Below, in pieces: positions 15,227-23,377 of a stretch of DNA of 64,000 bases. The DNA is taken from the NCBI GenBank assembly GCA_023475225.1, contig JAMCVK010000026.1:43399-107398 (forward strand), in the 5' to 3' direction. This DNA comes from Chloroflexota bacterium. Lineage in GTDB: Bacteria; Chloroflexota; UBA6077; FW602-bin22; JAMCVK01. The first letter of the stretch is position 1; each line of letters starts with the position of its first letter. The translations under genes and the position numbers were made by a program. A model generated the notes under the pieces. That model saw only the letters and a list, made by a program, of their open reading frames with translations, was not told where the DNA came from and did no database searches.

Positions 15227-18200
15227 ATGCGTAAGGCAAAGGTAGGCGTTTATATCTGTCACTGCGGCACCAATATTGCCGGGACGGTCGCTGTAACTGA
15301 CGCAGCCCAGTTCGCTGCTAGGTTGGACAACGTCGTGGTGGCTCGTGACTATAGATATATGTGCTCGAGCACTGGACAGGAGATAATTAAGCAAGACATT
15401 AAAGATTTAGGGCTAGAACGAGTCGTTGTCGCTGCCTGTTCTCCCCTGATGCATGAGTTCACCTTCAGGGCCGTCATCGCCGAAGCCGGGCTTAACCCCT
15501 ATTTCCTGGGCATCGCTAATATTCGGGAACAGTGTTCCTGGATCACGCACGACGTGGGCATGGCCACACAAAAGGCCAAGCAACTGATTCGTGCCGCTGT
15601 AGCACGCGTGGTCTGGCAGGAACCGCTAGAGGAGAGAGAGGTCGAGGTAGAACCGGCCGCGCTGGTGGTAGGGGGTGGCATCGCTGGCATCCAGGCCGCC
15701 CTGAGCATTGCTACGCCTGGCTATAAAGTGTATCTGGTGGAGCAAGAGTCCTCCATCGGAGGGCGCATGGCCCAGCTAGACAAGACCTTCCCCACCCTTG
15801 ATTGCTCCGCCTGTATCCTGACCCCGAAGATGGTGAACCTGGCCAGAGAGAAAAATATCGAGCTCCTGACCTGTAGCGAGGTCGTAGCGGTGACAGGATA
15901 CGTGGGAAACTTCGAGGTCAAGGTCAAAAAGAACCCTCGCTATGTGGACCTGGAGAAATGTACTGGCTGTGGAGAGTGCGTCTCGCCTTGTCCGGTAGAG
16001 GTGCCACACCATTTTGACCACGGTTTGGGGCAAAGGAAAGCCATCTACCGTCTGTTCCCCCAAGCTGTACCCGGCGCCTATATCATTCAAAAGGAGGGTA
16101 TACCACCCTGTCGCGCTGCTTGCCCGGCAGAGGTGAATGCCCAGGGCTATGTGGCTCTTATCGGTCAGGGCAAGATTAAGGAGGCCCTCGATCTGATCCG
16201 GCGGGACAATCCCTTTCCAGCCGTCTGCGGGCGGGTGTGCCATCATCCCTGTGAGGATAAATGTACCAGGAGAGAGGCGGATGAACCCATTGCCATCTGT
16301 GCCCTCAAACGCTTCGTCACCGACCATACCGATGGACGTTCCGTCCCCTTAGAGAGGACTAAGGCAGAGAGGGTGGCCGTCATCGGGGCAGGACCAGCAG
16401 GACTATCGGCCGCCTATCATCTCCTCCAAAAGGGCTATGGCGTCACTGTCTTTGAAGCCCTGCCCCTGGCGGGAGGCATGCTGGCTACGAGCATCCCGCC
16501 CTATCGTCTGCCTAAGGAGATATTGGCGAAAGAGATCGCCTATATCGAGGGCTTAGGGGCAGAGATCAGGACCAACAGCCCTATCGGCCGGGAGGTGAAG
16601 CTTTCCAGTCTCTTCGAACAGGGCTATAGTGCGATCTTCATCGCTGTCGGTGCCCAGAGAAGCCAGCGCCTCGCTATCGCTGGCGAGAACCTGAACGGGG
16701 TCTTTGACGGCCTAACCTTTCTCAGGGAGGTGAATCTGGGGAAACAGATTGATCTGACCGGGCAGAGGGTGGGCGTTATCGGCGGGGGCAATACGGCTAT
16801 AGATGCTGCTCGTTCTGCCCTTCGCCTGGGGGCGAAGGAGGTGGCCATCATCTACCGCCGCACCCAAGAGGAGATGCCAGCGCTCAGAGAAGAGGTTGTG
16901 GAGGCAGTAAAAGAGGGGGTACAATTTCATATTCTAGCTGCCCCAACGAAGGTGTTGGGGCAGAACGGGAAGGTGGTGGGGATAGAATGCCTCCGCATGG
17001 CCCTGGGCGAGATAGACGAAAGCGGCCGGCGACGGCCGATACCCATCCCAGGTTCTGAGTTCACCCTGGGAATGGATACCCTCATTATAGCCATCGGTCA
17101 ATCGCCTGACCTATCCTTCCTGGATATGGACCTGGCCACTACCCCACAGGGGACCATCACCGTGGATCCCCAGACCCTGGCCACCAATGTGCCTGGCATC
17201 TTCGCCGGTGGTGACGTGGTGAGCGGCCCGGCGACGGTGATCGAGGCCATCGCTGCTGGGAAGAGGGCCGCAGAGTCTATAGACAGATACCTGAGTCTGG
17301 AAGATCTAATAGAAGGGCGGGTCTTTGAGATCCCAGCTGAGAAGATCGTCAAGAAGAAGGTAACAGAGGAGATCGAGTGTAAGCCAAGAGCCCAGATAGC
17401 CGAGCTGAGCCTCAAAGAGAGAGTCCATAATTTCCAGGAAACCACCCTGGGGCTCAGTCAGGAGGTGGCCCTCAAGGAGGCCGGACGATGCCTGAATTGT
17501 GCTGTATGCGCAGAGTGTCTCCAGTGTGAGGCCGTTTGCGGTCCGAAGGCGATAGCCCACGATATGAAGGAAGAGTATGTTGACCTGAAAGTGGGAACGA
17601 TCATCCTGGCTACCGGCCATGACTTCTTCGATCCACGCGTCCTACCTCAATACAACTATGGGCGTTTCCCTAACATCATCGATAGCATGGCCTTTGAGCG
17701 AATGTGCAGTGCCTCCGGCCCCACCGGAGGGAACATTGTCCTGTCCAACGGCGAAGTACCCAAGAGTGTGGCCTTCATCCACTGCGTGGGATGTCGTGAC
17801 TCCCACGCTCTCCCCTACTGTTCCAGGCTCTGCTGCATGCATGCCATGAAGCAGGCCCATCTGGTGAAAGAAAAGACAGGCGCCGATGTCTATGAGCTGT
17901 ACATAGACATCCGGGCTGGGGGTAAGGGATATGAGGAGTTTTATGAACGGGTGCAGCGGGAGGGAGTGATTTTCATCCGCGGCAGAGGAGCTGAAGTAGT
18001 CCAGCAGGATGGACACCTGGTAGTGAAAGCCGAAGATACCGGCCTAGGACGACCATTGATTCTGCGCGTTGATCTGGTAGTCTTAGTAGTTGGTCTGATC
18101 CATCGGGCTGATACAGCGCAGGTGGCCAGGATCTTCCGTGTGTCGCGTGATAAGGATGGCTTCTTCATGGAAGCACATCCCAAATTGCGCCCCTTCCACA

Positions 18201-18589
18201 CCAATACCGACGGTATCTTCCTCGCTGGCACCTGCCAAAGCCCAAAGGATATACCCGATACTGTAGCTCACGCCAACGCCGCTGCGGCGGAAGCCCTTTC
18301 CCTCCTGGGTCGTGGTCGGGTGCTTATCGAGCCACTAGTGGCCGAGATCAACGCCGAGATTTGCAGTGGTTGCAAGACCTGTCTGGAACTGTGTGCTTAT
18401 TCGGCCATCACCTTCGACGAGGAAAAGAGGATCTCTCAAGTCAATACGGCCTTATGTAGAGGTTGCGGCACGTGTGCAGCAGCTTGCCCATCCGGGGCCA
18501 TCACGGCTAGCCATTTCACCGATCAACAGATTCTGGCCGAGATAGAGGCCTTGTTGATGGAAAGTGAACCGGTTTCGATCGCCACTTAG
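15227..18589 (+). CDS. hdrA: HdrA with an inserted GltD-like NAD(P)H oxidoreductase module
   Basis: A 1120-residue fusion, against roughly 650 for plain HdrA. Residues 1-290 are HdrA: GVYICHCGTNI, FAD site VVGGGIAGIQAALSIA and ferredoxin motif CTGCGECVSPCPVEVPHHFD. Residues about 290-700 form a complete GltD-like insert: Cys-rich Fer4_20 part (CRAACPAE, CGRVCHHPCEDKC), FAD site VIGAGPAGLSAAYHL, NAD(P) site GVIGGGNTAIDAARSALRLG and the closing GIFAGGDVVSGPATVIEAIA. HdrA resumes at about 750 (CLNCAVCAECLQCEAVCGP, FIHCVGCRD), ending in two [4Fe-4S] motifs, CSGCKTCLELC and CRGCGTCAAACP. HdrA is the flavin-bifurcating subunit; the insert could add an NAD(P)H port (inference). Fourth-frame partners hdrCB and mvhDGA surround it. 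Confidence 0.93.
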   Translation: MRKAKVGVYICHCGTNIAGTVAVTDAAQFAARLDNVVVARDYRYMCSSTGQEIIKQDIKDLGLERVVVAACSPLMHEFTFRAVIAEAGLNPYFLGIANIREQCSWITHDVGMATQKAKQLIRAAVARVVWQEPLEEREVEVEPAALVVGGGIAGIQAALSIATPGYKVYLVEQESSIGGRMAQLDKTFPTLDCSACILTPKMVNLAREKNIELLTCSEVVAVTGYVGNFEVKVKKNPRYVDLEKCTGCGECVSPCPVEVPHHFDHGLGQRKAIYRLFPQAVPGAYIIQKEGIPPCRAACPAEVNAQGYVALIGQGKIKEALDLIRRDNPFPAVCGRVCHHPCEDKCTRREADEPIAICALKRFVTDHTDGRSVPLERTKAERVAVIGAGPAGLSAAYHLLQKGYGVTVFEALPLAGGMLATSIPPYRLPKEILAKEIAYIEGLGAEIRTNSPIGREVKLSSLFEQGYSAIFIAVGAQRSQRLAIAGENLNGVFDGLTFLREVNLGKQIDLTGQRVGVIGGGNTAIDAARSALRLGAKEVAIIYRRTQEEMPALREEVVEAVKEGVQFHILAAPTKVLGQNGKVVGIECLRMALGEIDESGRRRPIPIPGSEFTLGMDTLIIAIGQSPDLSFLDMDLATTPQGTITVDPQTLATNVPGIFAGGDVVSGPATVIEAIAAGKRAAESIDRYLSLEDLIEGRVFEIPAEKIVKKKVTEEIECKPRAQIAELSLKERVHNFQETTLGLSQEVALKEAGRCLNCAVCAECLQCEAVCGPKAIAHDMKEEYVDLKVGTIILATGHDFFDPRVLPQYNYGRFPNIIDSMAFERMCSASGPTGGNIVLSNGEVPKSVAFIHCVGCRDSHALPYCSRLCCMHAMKQAHLVKEKTGADVYELYIDIRAGGKGYEEFYERVQREGVIFIRGRGAEVVQQDGHLVVKAEDTGLGRPLILRVDLVVLVVGLIHRADTAQVARIFRVSRDKDGFFMEAHPKLRPFHTNTDGIFLAGTCQSPKDIPDTVAHANAAAAEALSLLGRGRVLIEPLVAEINAEICSGCKTCLELCAYSAITFDEEKRISQVNTALCRGCGTCAAACPSGAITASHFTDQQILAEIEALLMESEPVSIAT

Positions 18590-18604
18590 AGGAGGTGTGC
18601 CCTT

Positions 18605-19075
18605 ATGTCCACGAACTTTGAACCCAGGATCATCGGTTTCTTATGTAATTGGTGCGCCTATAGTGGGGCGGACCTGGCTGGGACATCGCGGATGGTTCAT
18701 GCTCCCAATGTGCGCGTTGTGCGCATGATGTGTACAGGGAGGATTGATTCGACCTTCGTGGTGAGAGCCTTCGCCGCAGGCGCCGATGGCATCATAATCG
18801 CCGGATGCCATCCCGGTGATTGTCACTACAGTGAGGGCAACTACAAGGCCATGCGTCGCTTCTTTCTGATGAAGAAGATGCTGGCTCAATTCGGACTCGA
18901 GCCAGAGCGCCTGCGCCTGGAGTGGGTCTCAGCTGGTGAGGGGGCGAAATGGGCTAAGGTAGTCGGCGAGATGACCGAGGCCATAAGGTCCTTAGGCCCA
19001 CTGGATTGGGGCCAAAACCTGATAGTTGAGGAGCATCATGAGCAAGCTCAAGTTGGCGTTTTACTGGGCCGCTAG
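18605..19075 (+). CDS. mvhD: Hydrogenase iron-sulfur (delta) subunit, MvhD family
   Basis: A 156-residue MvhD/FrhD homologue. It begins with the FLCNWCAYSGADLAGTSR motif, followed by MCTGRID and GCHPGDCHY; these cysteines bind the [2Fe-2S] cluster that links the hydrogenase to HdrA. All family cysteines are encoded as Cys, with no UGA. GAGGAGG precedes the ATG. The 3' end overlaps mvhG by 38 bases, so the electron bridge and hydrogenase small subunit are coupled. Confidence 0.93.
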   Translation: MSTNFEPRIIGFLCNWCAYSGADLAGTSRMVHAPNVRVVRMMCTGRIDSTFVVRAFAAGADGIIIAGCHPGDCHYSEGNYKAMRRFFLMKKMLAQFGLEPERLRLEWVSAGEGAKWAKVVGEMTEAIRSLGPLDWGQNLIVEEHHEQAQVGVLLGR

Positions 19076-19994
19076 CTGTGGCGGCTGCGACGTAGCCGTA
19101 CTCGATCTGAATGAAAAGATCCTCGATGTGGCTGCTGTAGCCGACATCCTTCTCTGGCCGATCGCTATGGACTTCAAGTATACCGATGTGGAGGCCATCG
19201 AGGATAAAGGGATAGATATCTGCTTCTACAACGGAGCGATTCGCTTCTCCGAACACGAACACCTTGCCGCGCTCCTGCGCGCGAAGTCAAAAGTGATGGT
19301 CGCCTTCGGTTCCTGCGCCTGGCTGGGAGGTATTCCCGGACTGGCTAACGTGGCCGGCCGCCAAAGCATCTTTCAGTTGGTATATAAGGATACCCCCTCT
19401 ACCGATAATAAAGAGGGGGTATTCCCTCAAGTGCGCTGGCCGATCCCCGCCGGGGAATTAACGCTCCCCCAATTCTACGATACGGTTAAAACTTTACCTC
19501 AGATCATTCCGGTCGAATATTACCTGCCGGGGTGTCCTCCGGCCGTCCACCAGATTGAGGCAGTGATAGCGGCTATCGTCGAGGGACGGTTGCCCCCACC
19601 ACCAGCCGTTATCGGCGCTTCGGACAAAACAGTCTGCGATGAGTGCAAACGGCTCAAGGAAGAAAAGAAGGTTAGATCTTTTGTGCGCCCGCACCTGGTC
19701 GTCCCTGATCCCGAAAGATGTCTTCTGGAACAGGGAATCGTTTGTTGTGGGCCAGCCACGCGTGGTGGCTGTGGGACCAGATGCTTGAATGCCAATCTAC
19801 CCTGCCGAGGGTGTTATGGGCCACCACCTGGCGCAGTGGATCAAGGAAGTAAGCTCCTCAGTGCGGTAGCTTCCATCATTGACAGCAACGATCCCGAGGA
19901 GATCGCCAAGATTGTGGATCAAATCGAGGACCCTCTGGGAACCTTTTATCGTTTTGGACTACCAAGCTCCACCTTAAGGAGGGCAAGGGTATGA
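19038..19994 (+). CDS. mvhG: F420-non-reducing-type [NiFe] hydrogenase small subunit
   Basis: A 318-residue small subunit of group 3c [NiFe] hydrogenases. The proximal-cluster motif is in WAASCGGCDVAVLDL, with further Cys in AFGSCAWLGGIPG and LPGCPPAVHQIEA. The C-terminal region carries CDECKR, CLLEQGIVCCGPATRGGCG and CRGCYGPPP for the medial and distal [4Fe-4S] clusters. The ATG at 19038 (MSKLKLAFYW) is used: GAGGAG lies upstream, and the four-residue longer frame starts at a TTG. It conducts electrons from the Ni-Fe site to MvhD. Ends in an ATGA overlap with mvhA. Confidence 0.95.
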   Translation: MSKLKLAFYWAASCGGCDVAVLDLNEKILDVAAVADILLWPIAMDFKYTDVEAIEDKGIDICFYNGAIRFSEHEHLAALLRAKSKVMVAFGSCAWLGGIPGLANVAGRQSIFQLVYKDTPSTDNKEGVFPQVRWPIPAGELTLPQFYDTVKTLPQIIPVEYYLPGCPPAVHQIEAVIAAIVEGRLPPPPAVIGASDKTVCDECKRLKEEKKVRSFVRPHLVVPDPERCLLEQGIVCCGPATRGGCGTRCLNANLPCRGCYGPPPGAVDQGSKLLSAVASIIDSNDPEEIAKIVDQIEDPLGTFYRFGLPSSTLRRARV

Positions 19995-21454
19995 GAACGA
20001 TCACCATCGATCCCATAACCAGGCTTGAGGGACACGGCAAGATTGAAATTTTTCTGGACGAGGCCGGAGATGTAGCTGAGGCCTACTTTCAGGTACCTGA
20101 GCTACGTGGCTTCGAGCGATTTTGCCAGGACCGGCCAGTAGAAGAGCTGCCACGTATCACCCCTCGTATCTGTGGTGTCTGACCAGGGGCACATCATATG
20201 GCCTCGTGTAAGGCCACAGACGCTGTTTACCACGTGGAGCCACCGCCGGCGGCCAAGAAACTAAGAGAGCTGTTTTACTCCGCTCACTATATTCACAGCC
20301 ACATCGCCCATTTCTATGCCCTGGCCGCCCCCGATTTCGTGGTTGGGCCCCAGGCTGATCCGACCCAGCGTAACATCCTGGGGGTGATCTCCAAAGTCGG
20401 GTTGGAGACCGGCCGCGAGGTGATCAAACATCGCGCCTATGCCCAGCAGATACAGGCCCTACTGGCCGGCAAGGCCACCCATCCTACCTGGGGATTACCA
20501 GGTGGTGTGAGTAAGGGACTGAGCGAGGAGGAGCGCCGTGAGATCGAGGAGAAGGCCGCATCTTGCGTGGCATTTGCCAATCTCTCGCTTAAAATATTTG
20601 ATGACATTGTCCTCCAAAATAGGGAATACCTTGACCTCATCCTGAGCGAGGCTTTCCATATGGTCAGTTACTATATGGGGCTGGTTGACGGCAACAACAA
20701 GGTGAATTTCTACGAAGGCGACATCCGCGTGGTCGATCCGGAGGGGAAGGAAAAGGCCAAGTTCAAGCCGGCCGACTACCTCTCCCACATAAGCGAACAC
20801 GTGGAACCCTGGAGCTATCTGAAATTTCCTTACCTTAAGCAGGTTGGCTGGAGGGGGCTCAGTGGAGGCAAGGAGAGCGGCATTTACCGTGTCGGGCCGT
20901 TAGCCAGACTCAACGCGGCTGAGGGCATGGCCACGCCCCTGGCCCAGGCCGAGTACGAGCGCATGTACAGCACCTTAGGAGGCAAGCCAGTACACGCCAA
21001 CCTGGCTAACCATTGGGCTCGCCTGATCGAGCTGCTCTATGCGGCTGAAAGGCTACGTACTTTAGCCCACGATCCTGAGATTACCAGCACGCAAATCAGG
21101 ACGCTGCCCACAGCCACACCAACCGAGGGTGTTGGCGTGGTCGAAGCTCCCCGCGGAACACTGTTCCACCACTATAAGACTGACGCGCGGGGCATAACCA
21201 AAGAGGTTAACCTGATCGTAGCCACAGTGAACAACAATGCGGCTATCTGTATATCAGTGAAGAAGGCAGCCCAGGCGCTGATCAAGGCCGGAACTATCGT
21301 CACCGAGGGGCTGCTCAACATGATTGAGATGGCCTTCCGACCCTACGATCCATGTCTCGCCTGCGCTACCCATGCCCTGCCCGGCCAGATGCCCTTAGAG
21401 GTCAGCATCTACAATCACCACAGAGAGCTGATTCAGCGCTTAAAAAGGGATTAG
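19991..21454 (+). CDS. mvhA: [NiFe] hydrogenase large subunit with in-frame UGA, probable selenoprotein
   Basis: A 487-residue large subunit if the TGA at 20180-20182 (codon 64) is read as selenocysteine. The frame continues without interruption, giving RICGV-U-PGAHHMASCKA where homologues have RICGVCPxAHH. The TGA thus replaces the second Cys of the N-terminal CxxC, normally the bridging Ni-Fe ligand. The C-terminal ligand motif DPCLACATH keeps both Cys, and the 26-residue tail after CATH is the usual peptide removed by the maturation protease encoded next. Many neighbouring genes end in TGA, so UGA is not generally reassigned. A hairpin matching the bacterial SECIS pattern follows the UGA. 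Alternatives: a single point mutation or sequencing error (TGC/TGT to TGA). Known [NiFeSe] enzymes carry Sec in the C-terminal motif instead. Confidence 0.88.
20180..20216 (+). promoter_or_regulatory. bSECIS-like hairpin after the UGA codon of mvhA
   Basis: UGA is at 20180-20182. TGGCCT (20199-20204) pairs perfectly with AGGCCA (20211-20216), enclosing the loop CGTGTA, and the loop begins 22 bases after the UGA. The published bacterial SECIS pattern asks for a short apical loop with G in the first or second position, an upper stem of at least 4 pairs and a UGA-to-loop distance of about 16-37 bases; all are met here. CAG/CTG at 20184-20186 and 20223-20225 could close a lower stem. Confidence 0.6.
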
Positions 21455-21456
21455 CT

Positions 21457-21933
21457 ATGCGTACCCTCATTCTAGGACTTGGTAATCCTCTCCTCAGCGA
21501 TGATGGGGTTGGCTGGCGTGTGGCCCGTGGGGTCTACGAAGCAGTCAAGGGGGAAGGGATCGATCTGGTGGAATCTAGCGCGGCAGGGCTAGGGCTTCTC
21601 GACCTGATGGAGGGTTACGACCGGGTGATCCTTATCGATGCCATCAAGACCGCAGGAGGAAAGGTCGGTAGCCTCTACCAGCTTGGTCTTGATGACCTCA
21701 GGTCAACACCCAGGCTAGCATCGCCTCATGATGTAGACTTAGCCCTCGCTTTAGAGATGGGGCGCGCCTTGGGCACAGTCATACCCACAGACCTGAAGAT
21801 CTACGCCGTCGAAGTAGAGGACCCCTACACCTTTGGTGAGGAACTCACGCCCTCCTTGCAGGAGGCTGTCCCCACGATCATCAATGAGATAGCGAAGTCG
21901 ATAAGCCCCAGAAATAGTGCACCCGGAATCTAA
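21457..21933 (+). CDS. Hydrogenase maturation protease (HybD/HycI family)
   Basis: A 158-residue endopeptidase with the family start RTLILGLGNPLLSDDGVGWR, Asp in RVILIDAIKTAGG and His in SPHDVDLALAL, the Ni-sensing residues of HybD/HycI. It removes the C-terminal tail of MvhA after the CATH motif once Ni is inserted. It begins 3 bases after mvhA stops, with AAGGGA upstream of the ATG. Its presence, and the retained tail on MvhA, argue that the UGA-containing hydrogenase is made and processed. Confidence 0.92.
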   Translation: MRTLILGLGNPLLSDDGVGWRVARGVYEAVKGEGIDLVESSAAGLGLLDLMEGYDRVILIDAIKTAGGKVGSLYQLGLDDLRSTPRLASPHDVDLALALEMGRALGTVIPTDLKIYAVEVEDPYTFGEELTPSLQEAVPTIINEIAKSISPRNSAPGI

Positions 21934-22053
21934 CCGGACTCAGACAACAGGAATCACAGGCAGCTTAACCCCCCAGGCCAGGTCAGGAGATGTACCAGAA
22001 GCCTTCAAACCCCCCACAGTCGGCCAGTCAAGGTCCTTCATAGGATGCTCACC

Positions 22054-23049
22054 TTATAGCTGCCAAAAACTCACGAGCCGCTGAAAATCAATCATTCCGC
22101 TTTCAGCGATGTTGTCGATCTCGATTCCTGCCTCCACTGCTGTGGCCACCGGATTCAGCCCACCAAGCAGCACCATACCAACTCGATTCACACCCACCGC
22201 AATCTGGCAAACGGGCTGGCTGGTGTTGCCCAAGACGTATAATCCACCGATGCCAGCCTCTTTTAGCTTGGCAGTGACCCCCTCGACAATTGACCTCGAC
22301 GCTGCTGGTATTTCTCGGAAATTGGCTAGTATCTTGCCATTGCCTGTTCTGGCGGCTTCGCCTACGCTCGTCATTCTGGCGCGGATGTACTGCTCAGAGG
22401 GATCGAGGGACGTTCCTCCATAGTTTATTATGGCCACAAAGCGCCTCGGCTTCGCATCCCTAATCTCGAGCACCCCGCCAAATCTGGACTCTATCGGGAC
22501 GCCTGTCTTGAGCAGGACCCCATTTATGGTCACGCTACATACGGTAGCGAAGCCCACTTTCCCGCTGGGTATGATCACATCGCCCAGCTTCTCACCTTCC
22601 GACGCTACTGCTACAAGGTCGCTGATGCATAGCCCAGCCTTAAACGCCTCCCTCATAGCTAATAGAGCTGTCTTGAACCTATCCTTGTCAAAGAGCGAAG
22701 TGTTGATGGCCACCTGCCCGGTTCGCTTAGCTGGGTCAAATGTAGTACGAAACGCCAAGAGCTCAAGCCTCTCTAGAATGAAGCCGACGTGATCGGGCGC
22801 CAGCGCCATCCGCAGTTCCTCAAGCCCCAGGGATGTGATCATTCGGCCATCTCGGCCCAGAGGCTGCGTATAGCCTCGCTCGTCCGTTATTTTGAGGTGG
22901 TATCTAACGGCCCTCTCGCTCAATAAAATTCCGTGGCGTTCTAGTTCCCGAGCGATGGTGATTGAACCAAGTGGCTCAGAGGACTCACTCAAGACCTTGA
23001 GAATGGCTATGATTTTCCTTTCCGCGTCGGAGGCAGCCCCTTGTACCAT
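22054..23049 (-). CDS. NrpR-like regulator (winged helix plus DUF128)
   Basis: About 331 residues. An N-terminal HTH_12 winged helix (ERKIIAILKVLSESSEPLGS, then SERAVRYHLKITDERGY) is followed by two-part DUF128 / NrpR regulatory sequence (FGGVLEIRDAKPRRFVAIIN, YGGTSLDPSEQYI, VGVNRVGMVLLGGLNPVA). In methanogenic archaea NrpR represses nitrogen-assimilation genes and is relieved by 2-oxoglutarate. Here it is divergent from the split glutamate synthase, which fits that role. The ATG at 23049 is preferred; a GTG 12 codons earlier falls at the predicted transcription start. The archaeal protein has two NrpR domains, whereas this one appears to have one. Confidence 0.85.
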   Translation of the reverse strand: MVQGAASDAERKIIAILKVLSESSEPLGSITIARELERHGILLSERAVRYHLKITDERGYTQPLGRDGRMITSLGLEELRMALAPDHVGFILERLELLAFRTTFDPAKRTGQVAINTSLFDKDRFKTALLAMREAFKAGLCISDLVAVASEGEKLGDVIIPSGKVGFATVCSVTINGVLLKTGVPIESRFGGVLEIRDAKPRRFVAIINYGGTSLDPSEQYIRARMTSVGEAARTGNGKILANFREIPAASRSIVEGVTAKLKEAGIGGLYVLGNTSQPVCQIAVGVNRVGMVLLGGLNPVATAVEAGIEIDNIAESGMIDFQRLVSFWQL

Positions 23050-23086
23050 AGAAATCCACTCTATAATTCGAAGATAACCTAACACA

Positions 23087-23115
23087 ATTATACCACTCTA
23101 CTCTACGAAATGAAC
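23087..23115 (-). promoter_or_regulatory. Promoter of the NrpR-like gene
   Basis: On the minus strand a perfect TATAAT -10 box lies at 23092-23087, with only a weak -35 (TTCATT, 16-base spacer). Transcription would begin near 23080, about 30 bases ahead of the chosen ATG at 23049. This supports that ATG over the upstream GTG at 23085. Confidence 0.5.
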
Positions 23116-23130
23116 ACATCCACAATTTGC

Positions 23131-23267
23131 AATTGCTTCAAAGGTTGTGGGGTTGGCTCTGAACTCGTCAGATTGGGTTTAACAGCCCCAGCCTCCCCTT
23201 GAAATCGCAGCTTCTTCGCAGGGCATATAGTGCTCCTGCTGGGCGCTCCACGCAATTTGAAGCAATT
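23131..23267. repeat. Separated 12-bp inverted repeat in the nrpR-gltB intergenic region
   Basis: AATTGCTTCAAA (23131-23142) recurs as its exact complement TTTGAAGCAATT (23256-23267), 113 bases apart, between the divergent nrpR-like and glutamate synthase genes. Two oppositely oriented copies flanking the regulatory gap could be paired operator half-sites or a looping site. The remainder of the 328-base gap holds the promoters listed here and no open frame of note. Confidence 0.45.
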
Positions 23268-23283
23268 ATCCAGATATGGGAGC

Positions 23284-23312
23284 TTGACAACTTGGAGAAA
23301 AGATGTTAAGAT
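23284..23312 (+). promoter_or_regulatory. Promoter of the glutamate synthase operon
   Basis: TTGACA (23284-23289), a 17-base spacer and TAAGAT (23307-23312) form a near-consensus sigma70-type promoter 66 bases ahead of the first glutamate synthase ATG. The start point falls within the palindrome that follows immediately. Confidence 0.7.
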
Positions 23313-23340
23313 GGCATACGGAAAGCGGTTGCCGTATGCC
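23313..23340 (+). promoter_or_regulatory. Candidate operator: 9-bp palindrome over the transcription start
   Basis: GGCATACGG and CCGTATGCC are exact inverted repeats separated by 10 bases, beginning at the base after the -10 box. This is where a repressor site would block initiation. The inner part contains GGAA but not the full GGAA-N6-TTCC box of methanogen NrpR. Regulation by the neighbouring NrpR-like protein is therefore plausible but unproved; an attenuator hairpin is the alternative. Confidence 0.5.
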
Positions 23341-23377
23341 GACTTCACGGGCTCTATGTGAGGGGGGATGTTTGTAA

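Noticed and set aside
19991..20182. Hydrogenase large subunit as a plain pseudogene with a separate short ORF
   Set aside because: The frame after the TGA is fully conserved to the C-terminal ligand motif and processing tail, and the operon partners and protease are intact, which does not fit decay. A single sequence error remains possible.
19991..21454. General reassignment of UGA (code 4 or 25)
   Set aside because: Many genes in the window, such as hdrC, mvhG, livH and the nitrilase-like gene, end in TGA at the expected position.
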